Assembly (NCBI GenBank): GCA_030066155.1
Contig: JASJCE010000010.1
Coordinates: forward strand, 1 to 32,880
From: Desulfobacterales bacterium
GTDB lineage: Bacteria > Desulfobacterota > Desulfobacteria > Desulfobacterales > JAFDCJ01
DNA: 32,880 nt
Direction: 5' to 3'
Positions within the stretch are counted from its first letter, which is position 1. Each line of letters opens with the position of its first letter. Made by a program: the position numbers and the translations under genes. Positions 8,751 to 18,649 of the stretch are shown piece after piece. Under the pieces are notes generated by a model. It was not told where the DNA came from and ran no database searches. It saw only the letters and a program-made list of their open reading frames with translations.

Positions 8751-10094
8751 ATGATACGACCACGGATCTTCTCCATCGCTATCTGTTTAGTGCTGACGCT
8801 GACCTGCTCCCGGGTGGCCTCTTCCCAGAGTTTTGACCAGGAGATGGACCTGACGCAAACTATTTTAGCCGCCCTCAAGGCGAACCTGCGCCTGAAACAG
8901 TCACAGGATGATGTGGACGCCGCCCAGGCAAACCGCAGTGCCCGTGTAACCGATTTTTTCCCGACCTTGAATGCCAGATACGGCTATATCCGCCGGGACC
9001 AAGCACAAGTCCAGGCCCTCGGCATACCGGGAACCGGTGTTCAAAACGTCCTCATTAATCCAAAGGATGAATACAATTTTGTGACCTCTTTCAGCCAGCC
9101 GATATTCACCGGATTTGCCTTGCTCAATCGCTACAAAATTGCCGACATGGGGCTGGATGTGGCTGAATTAGTTGAAAAATTTACACGACAGGATGTGATT
9201 CTGGATGCCAAAAACGCCTATTATTCAGTGCTTAAGAACCAGAAGCTGGTGGATGTTGCCCGGGATCAAGTCAAGCAAATTGCCTCTCAAAAAGAAGTTT
9301 CCGAAAACATGTACCAGGTCGGCATGAGCCCGCTGAATGACCTGCTGCAGGATCAGGTTCGATTGGCCAATGCAAAACAGCGGTTGATTACGGCCCAGAA
9401 TAATTTGGAGATAACTAAATCCCAGTTCAACACGTTGCTGATTCGCCCGGTAAATGCCCCGGTTGTGATTCGGGACATCCTGGACTACACCCCCTTTGAA
9501 TACGATATTGACTATTGCCTGGCCCAGGCCGAGGACAATCGACTCGAAATCGAGGTCGCTGATCTCGAAGTTGAAATTGCCGAAAAAGATTATAATTTGT
9601 CCAAACAGAATTACTATCCATCAGTGGATCTGACCGGCACCTGGACCCGACGGGGGACCGACTGGGACGTTGACGGCGGGGAGGGAATCGGTGACAAGGA
9701 ATTTTGGGATATCCGCGCCACGGCAACCTGGGATTTCTGGGAATGGGGCCGCACCGCCTATGGCGTCCGCGAGAAGCTAAGCCGTCTTTCCCAGGCTAAA
9801 CATCGTAGAAAAGAAACTTTGGTTAATATTGATCTGGAAGTCAAAGAAGCCTATCTCAGGACCATTGAATCCGAAAAAAATATAATCACTGTCGAAAAAG
9901 CCATTGAACAGGCCAAGGAAAATCTGAGGATTACCGAGGAACGCTTCAGAGAGCAGGTATCCACCTCAACCGATGTGCTGGTGGCCCAGGCACTCCTGAC
10001 GGATACCGAGACCAATTATTTTAATGCGCTGTATGACTTCAAAATCGCCAAAGCCGTCCTGTATCGAGCGATCGGCGTGGATAATTATGAATGA
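8751..10094 (+). CDS. TolC family outer membrane efflux protein
   Basis: Signal-peptide-like N-terminus, 447 aa; repeated OEP-type helices (LTQTILAALKANLRLKQSQDDVDAAQA..., LEVKEAYLRTIESEKNIITVEKAIEQAKENLRITEERF). Confidence 0.88.
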   Translation: MIRPRIFSIAICLVLTLTCSRVASSQSFDQEMDLTQTILAALKANLRLKQSQDDVDAAQANRSARVTDFFPTLNARYGYIRRDQAQVQALGIPGTGVQNVLINPKDEYNFVTSFSQPIFTGFALLNRYKIADMGLDVAELVEKFTRQDVILDAKNAYYSVLKNQKLVDVARDQVKQIASQKEVSENMYQVGMSPLNDLLQDQVRLANAKQRLITAQNNLEITKSQFNTLLIRPVNAPVVIRDILDYTPFEYDIDYCLAQAEDNRLEIEVADLEVEIAEKDYNLSKQNYYPSVDLTGTWTRRGTDWDVDGGEGIGDKEFWDIRATATWDFWEWGRTAYGVREKLSRLSQAKHRRKETLVNIDLEVKEAYLRTIESEKNIITVEKAIEQAKENLRITEERFREQVSTSTDVLVAQALLTDTETNYFNALYDFKIAKAVLYRAIGVDNYE

Positions 10095-10807
10095 TGGACG
10101 CCGCCGAGAAGAGCTCTATCATCCGGATGTTTCACGTCCACTATAACTATGGCCCCAAGAAAGCCCTGATCGACATTACCCTCGACATCGCCAAAAACGA
10201 ATTTGTCTTTATCAGCGGTCCCAGCGGCGCCGGCAAAACCACGTTGTTAAAGCTGCTTTATCTGGGAGAAGTGGTATCCGAAGGACAAATACTGATTGAC
10301 GGCATCAACCTGGCCCGAATGTCCCGCAAACGCATTCCCCTTCTGAGACGAAAATTCGGCATCATCTTTCAGGATTATAAACTGATTCCCACCAAAAGCG
10401 TCTTCGACAATGTTTCACTGGTTTTGGAGGCAGCCGGCACCAGAAAGCGCATCATTAACAAGAAAGTCCGGAGTGTGCTGCGGTTGGTGGGCATGGAGGA
10501 TCGGATAAATTCTTACCCGCCCAGTCTGTCGGGTGGAGAGCAGCAGCGGATAGCCGTTGCCAGAGCAATTGTCGGGGACCCGCAAATCATCCTGGCCGAT
10601 GAGCCCACCGGAAGTCTGGACGATGAATCCGCCGAAATCATTCTCGATCTTCTTCGAGGTGTGCACATTCGTGGGGCGACGGTTATCATCGCAACCCACG
10701 ACAAGGCATTGATGCGCAGGACCGGCGGGCATATTCTGCATCTTCAACAGGGCCGATTAGAGACATCGGTCTATTTAGAAAAGCAGTATGATGACGCTAT
10801 TTTTTAA
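10091..10807 (+). CDS. ftsE: Cell division ATP-binding protein FtsE
   Basis: Walker A GPSGAGKTT, SLSGGEQQRIAVARAI signature, LADEPTGSLD; followed directly by ftsX; ATGA overlap with the upstream TolC-like gene. Confidence 0.9.
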   Translation: MMDAAEKSSIIRMFHVHYNYGPKKALIDITLDIAKNEFVFISGPSGAGKTTLLKLLYLGEVVSEGQILIDGINLARMSRKRIPLLRRKFGIIFQDYKLIPTKSVFDNVSLVLEAAGTRKRIINKKVRSVLRLVGMEDRINSYPPSLSGGEQQRIAVARAIVGDPQIILADEPTGSLDDESAEIILDLLRGVHIRGATVIIATHDKALMRRTGGHILHLQQGRLETSVYLEKQYDDAIF

Positions 10808-11669
10808 ACGTGCCATAGATGATATTTTCAAAAATAGCTTCCTGAACCTGGTCTCCGTCATCACGATCTCGTTGTCAATTCTGATAACCAGTGCCTTTAT
10901 CCTTTTATTTATCAATACCGACGACATTATCAATTCCTGGAAGCACGGCCTGCGTATCATGGCCTACCTGAAACCGCAGCTCAATCATACTGAAAAGGAT
11001 TTTCTCAAACAGAGCATCCAAACCCTGGACGGCGTCCAAAGTGTGCGGTTTATTCCGAAAGACGAGGCTTTGCGTCTGCTTAAAACCCAGATGGCGAATC
11101 AGGCGTCGGTGCTCGAAAATCTTACTGAAAATCCCCTTCCCGATAGCTTTGAAATCAGCATGACGGCAGATATAGAAAGTTGGCAGCGCATTGCTTCATT
11201 GGCCACTCAAATTGACGGTCTGGCAAATGTTGATGAAGTTGAATACGGTCAGCGCTGGATCGGGCGGTTTATCACCATATTTAATTTGTTCCGAATGGCA
11301 GGTTATGCCATGGGGACGCTCTTTTTCGTTGCGGCCATTTTCATCGTTGCCAACACAATTCGACTCGTGATTTACTCCAGACGGGAAGAAGTTGAAATTA
11401 TGCGGCTGGTCGGCGCCACCGACAGTTTCATCAAAATTCCCTTTTATATCGTAGGACTTATCCAGGGGGCGCTGGGGGCCGCAATTGGAACCGGGTTGCT
11501 TTATCTGCTGTTTTCTCTGATGTCCGTCAATGTTGAGCAGGAATTTTTGCCGGGGCTTTTTCGCCTGAAATTCATACCGCCGTCCATTCTGGGCGCAATC
11601 CTTATCGGCAGTATGCTGGTGGGATGGCTGGGCTGTTATATTTCACTGAAACAATTTTTAAAGACCTGA
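10788..11669 (+). CDS. ftsX: Permease-like cell division protein FtsX
   Basis: 293 aa, four TM helices, FtsX C-terminal motif (SRREEVEIMRLVGATDSFIKIPFYIVGLIQGALGA); overlaps ftsE by 20 nt. Confidence 0.92.
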   Translation: MMTLFFKRAIDDIFKNSFLNLVSVITISLSILITSAFILLFINTDDIINSWKHGLRIMAYLKPQLNHTEKDFLKQSIQTLDGVQSVRFIPKDEALRLLKTQMANQASVLENLTENPLPDSFEISMTADIESWQRIASLATQIDGLANVDEVEYGQRWIGRFITIFNLFRMAGYAMGTLFFVAAIFIVANTIRLVIYSRREEVEIMRLVGATDSFIKIPFYIVGLIQGALGAAIGTGLLYLLFSLMSVNVEQEFLPGLFRLKFIPPSILGAILIGSMLVGWLGCYISLKQFLKT

Positions 11670-11680
11670 ATTTGAAAGAT

Positions 11681-11720
11681 GACTAAAATGAGCTAAAATA
11701 TACTAAAATGGTTAAAATTG
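11681..11720. repeat. 10-nt tandem repeat, four degenerate units
   Basis: GACTAAAATG AGCTAAAATA TACTAAAATG GTTAAAATTG, just after the ftsX stop. Confidence 0.65.
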
Positions 11721-11771
11721 AGGTATCATTTCGCTCTATCCATAAATCTTTTCATCGCAATCTAAACTGCA

Positions 11772-12980
11772 ATGGCCAACCCTACCAAACACACTTTTTC
11801 TACTATATTGCTTCTGATAGCCTGTTTATTGCCTTTGGCCGGTGCAGCCGACAACGAGTCATTAAAGCAGCCGGGCAGTTCTCGCTCACGGATTGAAAAC
11901 TATAAAGAACGCCAAAAAAATCTGCGCCGCGAAATCGAAATGGGCCGGCAGGAAGTAAAATCATTTACCCGCCGGGAGCGGGAAATTATCATGCGCCTGA
12001 ATCGGGTGGAACAGGCTCTCAATAAAAGCAGAATGCGGGTTGCCGCGCTGCAAAAAGAAATTAAGGCACTGGACGCCAGGATATTGCAGGAATCGGAGGC
12101 GTCAAAGCAGTTGAAGCAACAGATTCAGGCCAATCAAGAACATGTCGCTCGACGACTCGTCGCCCTGTATAAAATGAACCGGCTGGGTAAATTCCATGTG
12201 CTGGCATCCGCCGGATCAATGCAGGAATTTATTTTGCGCCAGTCTGCCCTTGGTCGTATCCTGGCCCGGGACGAGACGACGCGTCGGGAATTGGTGCACC
12301 AACAAACCACTCTCCGGGGATTGTTGGCCAGTCTGGAATCCGACAAAACCCGCCGAAAAGAAAGTGCTGCCGAGTATCAATCCCAGATCCGGTCAATGTC
12401 ACGGGATCGGTCCATGCGAAAAAGACTGCTGGCCGATATTCGCAGTCAAAAGGCGTTGGAACTGGCAGCCATCGAAGCCTTGACCCAGGCAGCCAACGAT
12501 TTGGACAGCGAGATTGAATCGCTCAGCAAACGAAAGAAGCTGATCGATCCCGAAAAAAATGGGGTTCAATTAACCTTTTCGGCCTATAAAGGCTTGCTTA
12601 TCATGCCTGTAAAAGGTAGAATAGTGCATTTATTCGGACCCTATAAAAATAAGAAGTACAATGTCACCAATTTTCGCAGCGGCATTGACATCAGAGCAGA
12701 GAAAGGAGAGCCCATACGAGCTGTTTTTAAAGGCCGGGTCATTTATTCAAGCTGGTTTAAAGGCTATGGCAATATGATAATCATTGATCACGGCAAAAAT
12801 TATTACACCATTTACGCACACCTGGAAGAGACCTTTAAATCCAAGGGCGATACCGTTGAAACCCGAGAGGTCATAGCGACGGTGGGCGACACCGGCTCGC
12901 TGGAAGGGGCGAAGTTATATTTCGAAGTGCGGCATCATGGCAAACCGCAAAATCCACTTGAGTGGCTAAAAAAAGGGTGA
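11772..12980 (+). CDS. EnvC-like murein hydrolase activator (coiled coil plus M23/LytM domain)
   Basis: Signal peptide, long coiled coil, C-terminal LytM fold (GRIVHLFGPYKNKKYNVTNFRSGIDIRAEKGEPIRAVFKGRVIYSSWFKGYGNMIIIDHG...YTIYAHL); adjacent to ftsEX. Confidence 0.9.
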   Translation: MANPTKHTFSTILLLIACLLPLAGAADNESLKQPGSSRSRIENYKERQKNLRREIEMGRQEVKSFTRREREIIMRLNRVEQALNKSRMRVAALQKEIKALDARILQESEASKQLKQQIQANQEHVARRLVALYKMNRLGKFHVLASAGSMQEFILRQSALGRILARDETTRRELVHQQTTLRGLLASLESDKTRRKESAAEYQSQIRSMSRDRSMRKRLLADIRSQKALELAAIEALTQAANDLDSEIESLSKRKKLIDPEKNGVQLTFSAYKGLLIMPVKGRIVHLFGPYKNKKYNVTNFRSGIDIRAEKGEPIRAVFKGRVIYSSWFKGYGNMIIIDHGKNYYTIYAHLEETFKSKGDTVETREVIATVGDTGSLEGAKLYFEVRHHGKPQNPLEWLKKG

Positions 12981-13121
12981 AGGATCGGCCGGAAAGACAT
13001 TAAGTTAAGCGTGTTCCATTTTTCCTCGGCATTTATTACCAGCACGGCCAATTTTACCCAAACTGACTCAAGAACTCGAGTTTTCATTGTTAGAATAAAT
13101 ATCGCTAGAAGGAGTTAATAC

Positions 13122-14489
13122 ATGAGGAGCAATAAAACACGGCATGTAAAACTATGGCTGCTGATGGTAATCGCCGTTGTTTTCTGGACAATTGGCACCG
13201 GGTTTAATCGTGATCTGGCAGCCAAGAGTGAAGAGGCATACGAAGAGTTAAAAGTGTTCTCCGACGTGATCGAATTAATCGAGCGGGAATACGTCGATGA
13301 GGTCGATACCAAGGAATTGATTCAAAAGGCGATCCAGGGGATGGTTCAGAGCCTGGATCCCCACTCGGCGTTGTTGCCGTTGGATGCGTATGAAGATCTT
13401 CAGATTGATACGAAAGGGAAATTCACCGGCATCGGAATCCATATTACGATGCAGGACGGCTTCGTTACCGTAATTTCCCCTATTGAGGACACTCCGGCGT
13501 ACAAAGCCGGAATAAAAGCACGTGATCGAATCATCAAAGTCGACGGGAATCCGGCCAAGGATCTCAGAGAAGCCGTAAACATGATGCGGGGGCCGAAGGG
13601 AACCAAAGTCGTCGTCACCATTCTCAGGGAAGGTGTCAAGAAGCCGCTCGATTTTGAATTGATCCGAGATGTCATTCCAATTCAGAGCGTTAAACAGATT
13701 ACTCTGGAGCCGGGGTATGGCTACATACGATTATCCAACTTTACCGGAACCACGACCAACGAAATGGAACAGGCGCTGGAAAAACTGGAAGACATGGAGA
13801 TCCCTTTAAAAGGGTTGATCCTGGATCTTCGCAACAATGGCGGCGGGTTGTTGAATCAGTCCATAAAAGTCGCCGACCTTTTCCTGGATGACGGTAAAAT
13901 ATTATCCATCAAAGGTCGCAACAAAAAAAATACCAAAGTTTTCAAGGCATCCGGGTCCGATGTTAAACGGGATTATCCGATGGTGGTGTTGATCAACGGC
14001 GGCAGCGCGAGTGCTTCTGAGATTGTGGCTGGTGCCCTGCAGGATCACAAACGGGCATTAATCCTGGGGACGACATCCTTCGGCAAAGGATCGGTACAGA
14101 CCGTGGAAACCCTGAGGGATGGTTCGGGACTGAAGCTGACGATTGCCAGATACTACACCCCCAATGATCGGTCAATCCAGGCCAAAGGTATCGAGCCGGA
14201 CATATACCTGAAACTAAGGCGGCTGGATCCAAAGGAATTGGCGCAAAAAGAAGAGGGCTTGCTCAAGGAAAAAGACCTGGATAACCATCTTGAAGCCGAA
14301 CCGAATTCCAAGAGGCGGCAGGATGATGAGGCGGTAGACAAGGAAAAAAGCGAGCAGGAAGACAGGATGCGAGAAGCCGAACTGAGAATCGGACCGCTGA
14401 CAGTTGAAGCACTGAAATTCGACAATCAGGTGGTGCGGGCCCTGGAAATGCTGAGGGGTTATGAAATATTAAAAAACCTGAAAGGCTAA
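13122..14489 (+). CDS. S41 family C-terminal processing peptidase (CtpA/Prc-like)
   Basis: PDZ domain plus S41 catalytic region (LILDLRNNGGGLLNQSIKVADLFL, VLINGGSASASEIVAGALQDHKRALILGTTSFGKGSVQT); SD gaaggag. Confidence 0.95.
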   Translation: MRSNKTRHVKLWLLMVIAVVFWTIGTGFNRDLAAKSEEAYEELKVFSDVIELIEREYVDEVDTKELIQKAIQGMVQSLDPHSALLPLDAYEDLQIDTKGKFTGIGIHITMQDGFVTVISPIEDTPAYKAGIKARDRIIKVDGNPAKDLREAVNMMRGPKGTKVVVTILREGVKKPLDFELIRDVIPIQSVKQITLEPGYGYIRLSNFTGTTTNEMEQALEKLEDMEIPLKGLILDLRNNGGGLLNQSIKVADLFLDDGKILSIKGRNKKNTKVFKASGSDVKRDYPMVVLINGGSASASEIVAGALQDHKRALILGTTSFGKGSVQTVETLRDGSGLKLTIARYYTPNDRSIQAKGIEPDIYLKLRRLDPKELAQKEEGLLKEKDLDNHLEAEPNSKRRQDDEAVDKEKSEQEDRMREAELRIGPLTVEALKFDNQVVRALEMLRGYEILKNLKG

Positions 14490-14495
14490 ATCTGG

Positions 14496-14530
14496 GCAAG
14501 TTGTTCCCTCTCATAGCGGGAGCAACTTGC
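14496..14530. other. Strong hairpin just upstream of the deacetylase start
   Basis: GCAAGTTGTTCCC (14496-14508) / GGGAGCAACTTGC (14518-14530), 12/13 pairing (13/13 with G-U), 9-nt loop; ends 13 nt before the ATG at 14544. Confidence 0.6.
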
Positions 14531-14543
14531 ATCTTATCCGTAT

Positions 14544-15542
14544 ATGGCTAAAAGAAAAACCACCCGCAAAAAGAAAAACCGCAAAAAATCCAGCCGACAC
14601 CAGATATTCAAAAGTTCCCTATTGAAAGCTTTTGCGGGCGTGGCGTGCCTGTTCGTTCTGGTTCTGGCCGCCGGTGTCGTGGCGCACTTTCTGATAAAGC
14701 AGCAGAAAACATCATCCCCAGACGTATCTTCCCCTCAACCGCCACCGGCTCCGCCAAAACCGACTGCTAAAGCGCCACCCTTTGAAGTTTATCCCCGGAA
14801 TGAGATCCCTGCCCCCCAAAAACCGCAAATGCGGCCAAAGCCGAAAGAATTGCCGCCTACTGTGAAGAAGAAATTACCGCTGGTCGCGATTATTATTGAT
14901 GACCTCGGTTATGACAAAAAAATAGCTGCAAAACTCGGATCGCTGAATGCTAATATAACATTTTCGATTCTGCCTCACAGCCCCTATCAGCTTAGTATTG
15001 CCCGGATGTCGAGGGAAAAAGGGATTGAAACCATGCTTCATCTGCCGATGGAACCGGTTGAATATCCGAACGTCGATCCGGGTCCCGGCGCACTGCTGAC
15101 GTCGATGTCTCCGGATGAATTGATCGGTCAGCTCAAGGATAATCTGAAAACACTGCCGGATGTGAAAGGCGTCAACAATCACATGGGTTCCAGGATGACG
15201 ACTGAGTCCGGTCACCTGTACCAGATCTTTTCAATATTAAAAAAGAGAAATCTCTATTTTGTCGATAGCCGGACCTCCGCCCAGACGCTGTGCAAACCCT
15301 CGGCGCGTCTGTTTCAAATCCCGTTTGCACAGCGGGATATTTTTCTGGATCATCGGCAGGATGCTGATTTTATCCGGAAGCAGATTAGCGGATTGATCCG
15401 AATTGCGCGACACAATGGTTATGCAGTCGCAATCGGCCACCCGAATTTCACCACCTATCAGGTTCTGCGCGAAATGATGCCCGCATTGCAAAACGCGGTT
15501 GAGTTGGTCCCGGCCAGCAAAATTGTAAAACCCATCGGATGA
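14544..15542 (+). CDS. Divergent polysaccharide deacetylase family protein (YibQ-like)
   Basis: Lys-rich N-terminus plus TM, Pro-rich linker, then VAIIIDDLGYDKK...FSILPHSPYQ...MLHLPMEP...GVNNHMGSRMT...YFVDSRTSA...AIGHPNFTTYQVL. Confidence 0.92.
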   Translation: MAKRKTTRKKKNRKKSSRHQIFKSSLLKAFAGVACLFVLVLAAGVVAHFLIKQQKTSSPDVSSPQPPPAPPKPTAKAPPFEVYPRNEIPAPQKPQMRPKPKELPPTVKKKLPLVAIIIDDLGYDKKIAAKLGSLNANITFSILPHSPYQLSIARMSREKGIETMLHLPMEPVEYPNVDPGPGALLTSMSPDELIGQLKDNLKTLPDVKGVNNHMGSRMTTESGHLYQIFSILKKRNLYFVDSRTSAQTLCKPSARLFQIPFAQRDIFLDHRQDADFIRKQISGLIRIARHNGYAVAIGHPNFTTYQVLREMMPALQNAVELVPASKIVKPIG

Positions 15543-15568
15543 GGCCTGATTCGATATTAGTTCCAGAC

Positions 15569-15597
15569 TTGACATAAGCTTTTGAGTTTTTTATTAT
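15569..15597 (+). promoter_or_regulatory. Predicted sigma70-type promoter upstream of hybrid histidine kinase
   Basis: TTGACA (15569-15574), 17-nt spacer, TATTAT (15592-15597). Confidence 0.6.
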
Positions 15598-15666
15598 TTT
15601 TGGAGGCCAATTGGTAATATCGCCCTCCGCAAATCAATATTCAGCGTTGGGTACGGATAATGGAAA

Positions 15667-18549
15667 ATGATCGAGTCAGCCCCGCTTTACAACAGCCGCA
15701 TAACAAAAATCTATATCCAATATCTCACCAAATATTATCCGGATGTCGATATCGATGCCGTGCTGAATGAAGCCGGAATCGCCAGGTATGAGATTGAAGA
15801 CCCGTCCCACTGGTTCAGTCAGGAGCAGCAGGACCGTCTGCACGATAGCCTGGTGGCCCGGACTGGTAATCCAAATATCGCACGGGAAGCCGGCCGCTAT
15901 ACATCATCATCCGAAGGTTTGGGGGCGACCAAGCAATATGCGCTGGGGTTGATGAGTCCGACAACCGTTTACCTGCTGGTTGAAAAAATACATAACCTGA
16001 TGAGCCGTGGGGCAGATGTCAGCGCTAAAAAAATTGGTGCCAACCAGGTCGAAATTACCGCCGTCCCCAAACCCGGCGTCCATGAAAAACCTTACCAATG
16101 CGAAAATCGCAGCGGTCATCTCGAATCGCTCGCCCGCATGTTTACAGATAAATTGGCTCATATTGAACATCCTACCTGCGTTCATCTGGGAGATGAAAGT
16201 TGCCGATACATTGTCAGCTGGACCAAAGCGGCCAAAATCCACTGGAAGCGCATTCGCAACTACTCCCTGTTAATTAGCATTATTGCACTGTCGGTGTTGC
16301 TGTTTGTATTGCCCCTATTTAACTGGGGTGTTTTTGCACTGGTGTGCGCATCTATCGTTATGTTGCTGTCATACTACACCGAACATCTCGAAAATAAGGC
16401 ATTGGTCAGAACCGTCGAAACCCAGACGGAAGCTGCTCAGGATAACATTGTCGAAAGCAACATTCGGTACAACAACGCCCTCTTGGTTCAGGAAATCGGC
16501 CAGGCCACTGCCAATATATTGGATATCGAAAATTTGCTGAAAACCGTGGCCGGCGTCATGGAGAAGCGCCTGGATTTCGACCGCGGCATGATAATGCTGG
16601 TCAACAAAGATCAAAAGGTACTCCAATATTGCGCCGGATATGGTCAAAACCCGTCCGAGGAAGAAATCTTAAAGGAAACGAACTTCCACCTGAACAATCC
16701 GGACTCGAAAGGCTTATTTGTGCTGGCCATTAAAGAGCAGCGTCCGTTTCTGATCAACAATATCAGTGAGATCGAAGGATCGCTATCCCGTCGGAGCTAC
16801 GATGTCGCCAAACAGCTCGGCAGTGAGGCATTGATTTGCGTTCCGATCATTTATGAAAAGAATTCCCTGGGCATACTGGCGGTCGACAACAGCAAAACCA
16901 GCAGACCGCTTCGCCAAAGCGACATGAGTTTGCTGATGGGAGTGGCATCGCAGCTGGCGATCAGCATTGCCAATGCCATGACGTTTGAAAAACTGCATGC
17001 CAGTGAGCAGAAATATCGCGAATTGGTGGAAAATGCCAACAGCATTATTCTGCGGGTGGATTCAGAAGGCAAAATAACCTATTTCAACGAATTCGCACAG
17101 CGGTTTTTCGGTTACACGGAAAAGGAACTCATCGGCAAAAATGCATCCCGCATCGTGATGCCTGCATCCGGTCCGGATCAGTTGGATTTCAGAGAGCTGA
17201 TTCACGCCCTGCGCGAAGACCCAACGCGGCAGATGGTCAGCGAAAACGAAACCAGAATCAGATCGAATGAGGTTGTCTGGGTCACGTGGACTTTCAAACC
17301 GATTTTCAACGACCCTGGAAGTATTATTGAAGTGCTTTGCATCGGCAACGACATCACTGATCTCAGGAGGGCCAGCCAGGAAAAGGAAGAGCTGCGGTCC
17401 CAGCTGCAGCGTGCCCAGAAAATGGAGGCTATCGGCACCCTGGCCGGTGGCGTGGCTCATGATCTCAATAATATCCTCTCCGGCATTGTCAGCTATCCGG
17501 AATTACTGCTGATGGATCTTAAGGCGGACAGCCCGTTGCGCAAACCGATTTTGACCATTCAAAAGTCAGGGGAGAAAGCCGCCGCCATCGTTCAAGATCT
17601 GTTAACCCTTGCCCGCCGGGGGGTGGAGGCCACCGAGGTTGTCAATCTGAATTTGATTGCGTCGGAATACCTGTTAAGCCCCGAACATGCGAAATTGGAG
17701 TTGAATCATCCCAACGTGACAATCGAAAAACATCTGGATCCGGATCTGCTCAACATCCTGGGCTCTCCCGTGCATCTGTCCAAAACCGTCATGAATCTGG
17801 TTTCCAATGCGGCCGAGGCCATGCTCGACGGGGGCACCATTTTCCTGTCCACCGAAAATCGGCACATCGAAAAAGCTGTTTCCGGCTTTGACGATATCGA
17901 CAAGGGCGACTACGCCACCCTGACCGTCAAAGACACTGGAATCGGCATATCCCCGGAAGATATTGAAAGAATATTCGAGCCCTTTTACACCAAAAAAACC
18001 ATGGGGAGAAGCGGCACCGGCCTGGGAATGGCCGTTGTCTGGGGTACCGTAAAAGACCACCGCGGCTATATCGACATCACCAGTTTGGAAGGTCAGGGTA
18101 CCCAAATCGTACTGTATTTTCCGGTCACCCGAAAACTGTTTTATCCGGAGGTGGAAATTGCCTCCATTCAGGACTTGATGGGAAACGGCGAATCCATCTT
18201 AGTGGTCGATGATATTGAATCCCAGCGACAGATCGCAGCCGAAATGCTGGAGAAACTGGGGTATCGGGTAAGGACGGTATCCAGCGGTGAAGAAGCTATC
18301 GAATATATCCAGAATAAGACGACGGATCTGCTGATTCTGGACATGATTATGGAGCCCGGAATTGATGGTCTTGAGACGTATCGCGAGATTCTCAAAATAC
18401 GTCCAGAACAGAAATCCATTATCGCCAGTGGTTATTCCGAATCGATTCGGGTAAAAGAAGCACTGCAATTGGGCGCCGGGGCTTATGTAAAAAAGCCCTA
18501 CCTGATGGAAAACATAGGGCGCGCCATCCGGGCGGAGCTGGAACGGTAA
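15667..18549 (+). CDS. Hybrid sensor histidine kinase: N-terminal cytoplasmic sensor-like domain, 2 TM, GAF, PAS, HisKA-HATPase, REC
   Basis: GAF (VAGVMEKRLDFDRGMIMLV...), PAS (YRELVENANSIILRVDSEGKITYFNEFAQRFFGY), H-box (GGVAHDLNNILSG), HATPase (NLVSNAAEAM, DTGIGISPEDIERIFEPFYT, GTGLGMAVVWG), REC (ILVVDD...LLILDMIM...AYVKKPY). Confidence 0.93.
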   Translation: MIESAPLYNSRITKIYIQYLTKYYPDVDIDAVLNEAGIARYEIEDPSHWFSQEQQDRLHDSLVARTGNPNIAREAGRYTSSSEGLGATKQYALGLMSPTTVYLLVEKIHNLMSRGADVSAKKIGANQVEITAVPKPGVHEKPYQCENRSGHLESLARMFTDKLAHIEHPTCVHLGDESCRYIVSWTKAAKIHWKRIRNYSLLISIIALSVLLFVLPLFNWGVFALVCASIVMLLSYYTEHLENKALVRTVETQTEAAQDNIVESNIRYNNALLVQEIGQATANILDIENLLKTVAGVMEKRLDFDRGMIMLVNKDQKVLQYCAGYGQNPSEEEILKETNFHLNNPDSKGLFVLAIKEQRPFLINNISEIEGSLSRRSYDVAKQLGSEALICVPIIYEKNSLGILAVDNSKTSRPLRQSDMSLLMGVASQLAISIANAMTFEKLHASEQKYRELVENANSIILRVDSEGKITYFNEFAQRFFGYTEKELIGKNASRIVMPASGPDQLDFRELIHALREDPTRQMVSENETRIRSNEVVWVTWTFKPIFNDPGSIIEVLCIGNDITDLRRASQEKEELRSQLQRAQKMEAIGTLAGGVAHDLNNILSGIVSYPELLLMDLKADSPLRKPILTIQKSGEKAAAIVQDLLTLARRGVEATEVVNLNLIASEYLLSPEHAKLELNHPNVTIEKHLDPDLLNILGSPVHLSKTVMNLVSNAAEAMLDGGTIFLSTENRHIEKAVSGFDDIDKGDYATLTVKDTGIGISPEDIERIFEPFYTKKTMGRSGTGLGMAVVWGTVKDHRGYIDITSLEGQGTQIVLYFPVTRKLFYPEVEIASIQDLMGNGESILVVDDIESQRQIAAEMLEKLGYRVRTVSSGEEAIEYIQNKTTDLLILDMIMEPGIDGLETYREILKIRPEQKSIIASGYSESIRVKEALQLGAGAYVKKPYLMENIGRAIRAELER

Positions 18550-18649
18550 TCCATTTCGCTGATGTATAAAGACAAAAATTCAGAAGCGGTCCAATTTCAA
18601 TATGTTGACGACTAGGGATAATTTGGGCCGTGAATTCGGGACTCCGAAT

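Noticed and set aside
8480-8878. ORF 8480..8878 (-), 132 aa
   Set aside because: Overlaps the start of the TolC-like gene antisense, no recognisable domain, and part of it is explained by the nested hairpin; likely spurious.
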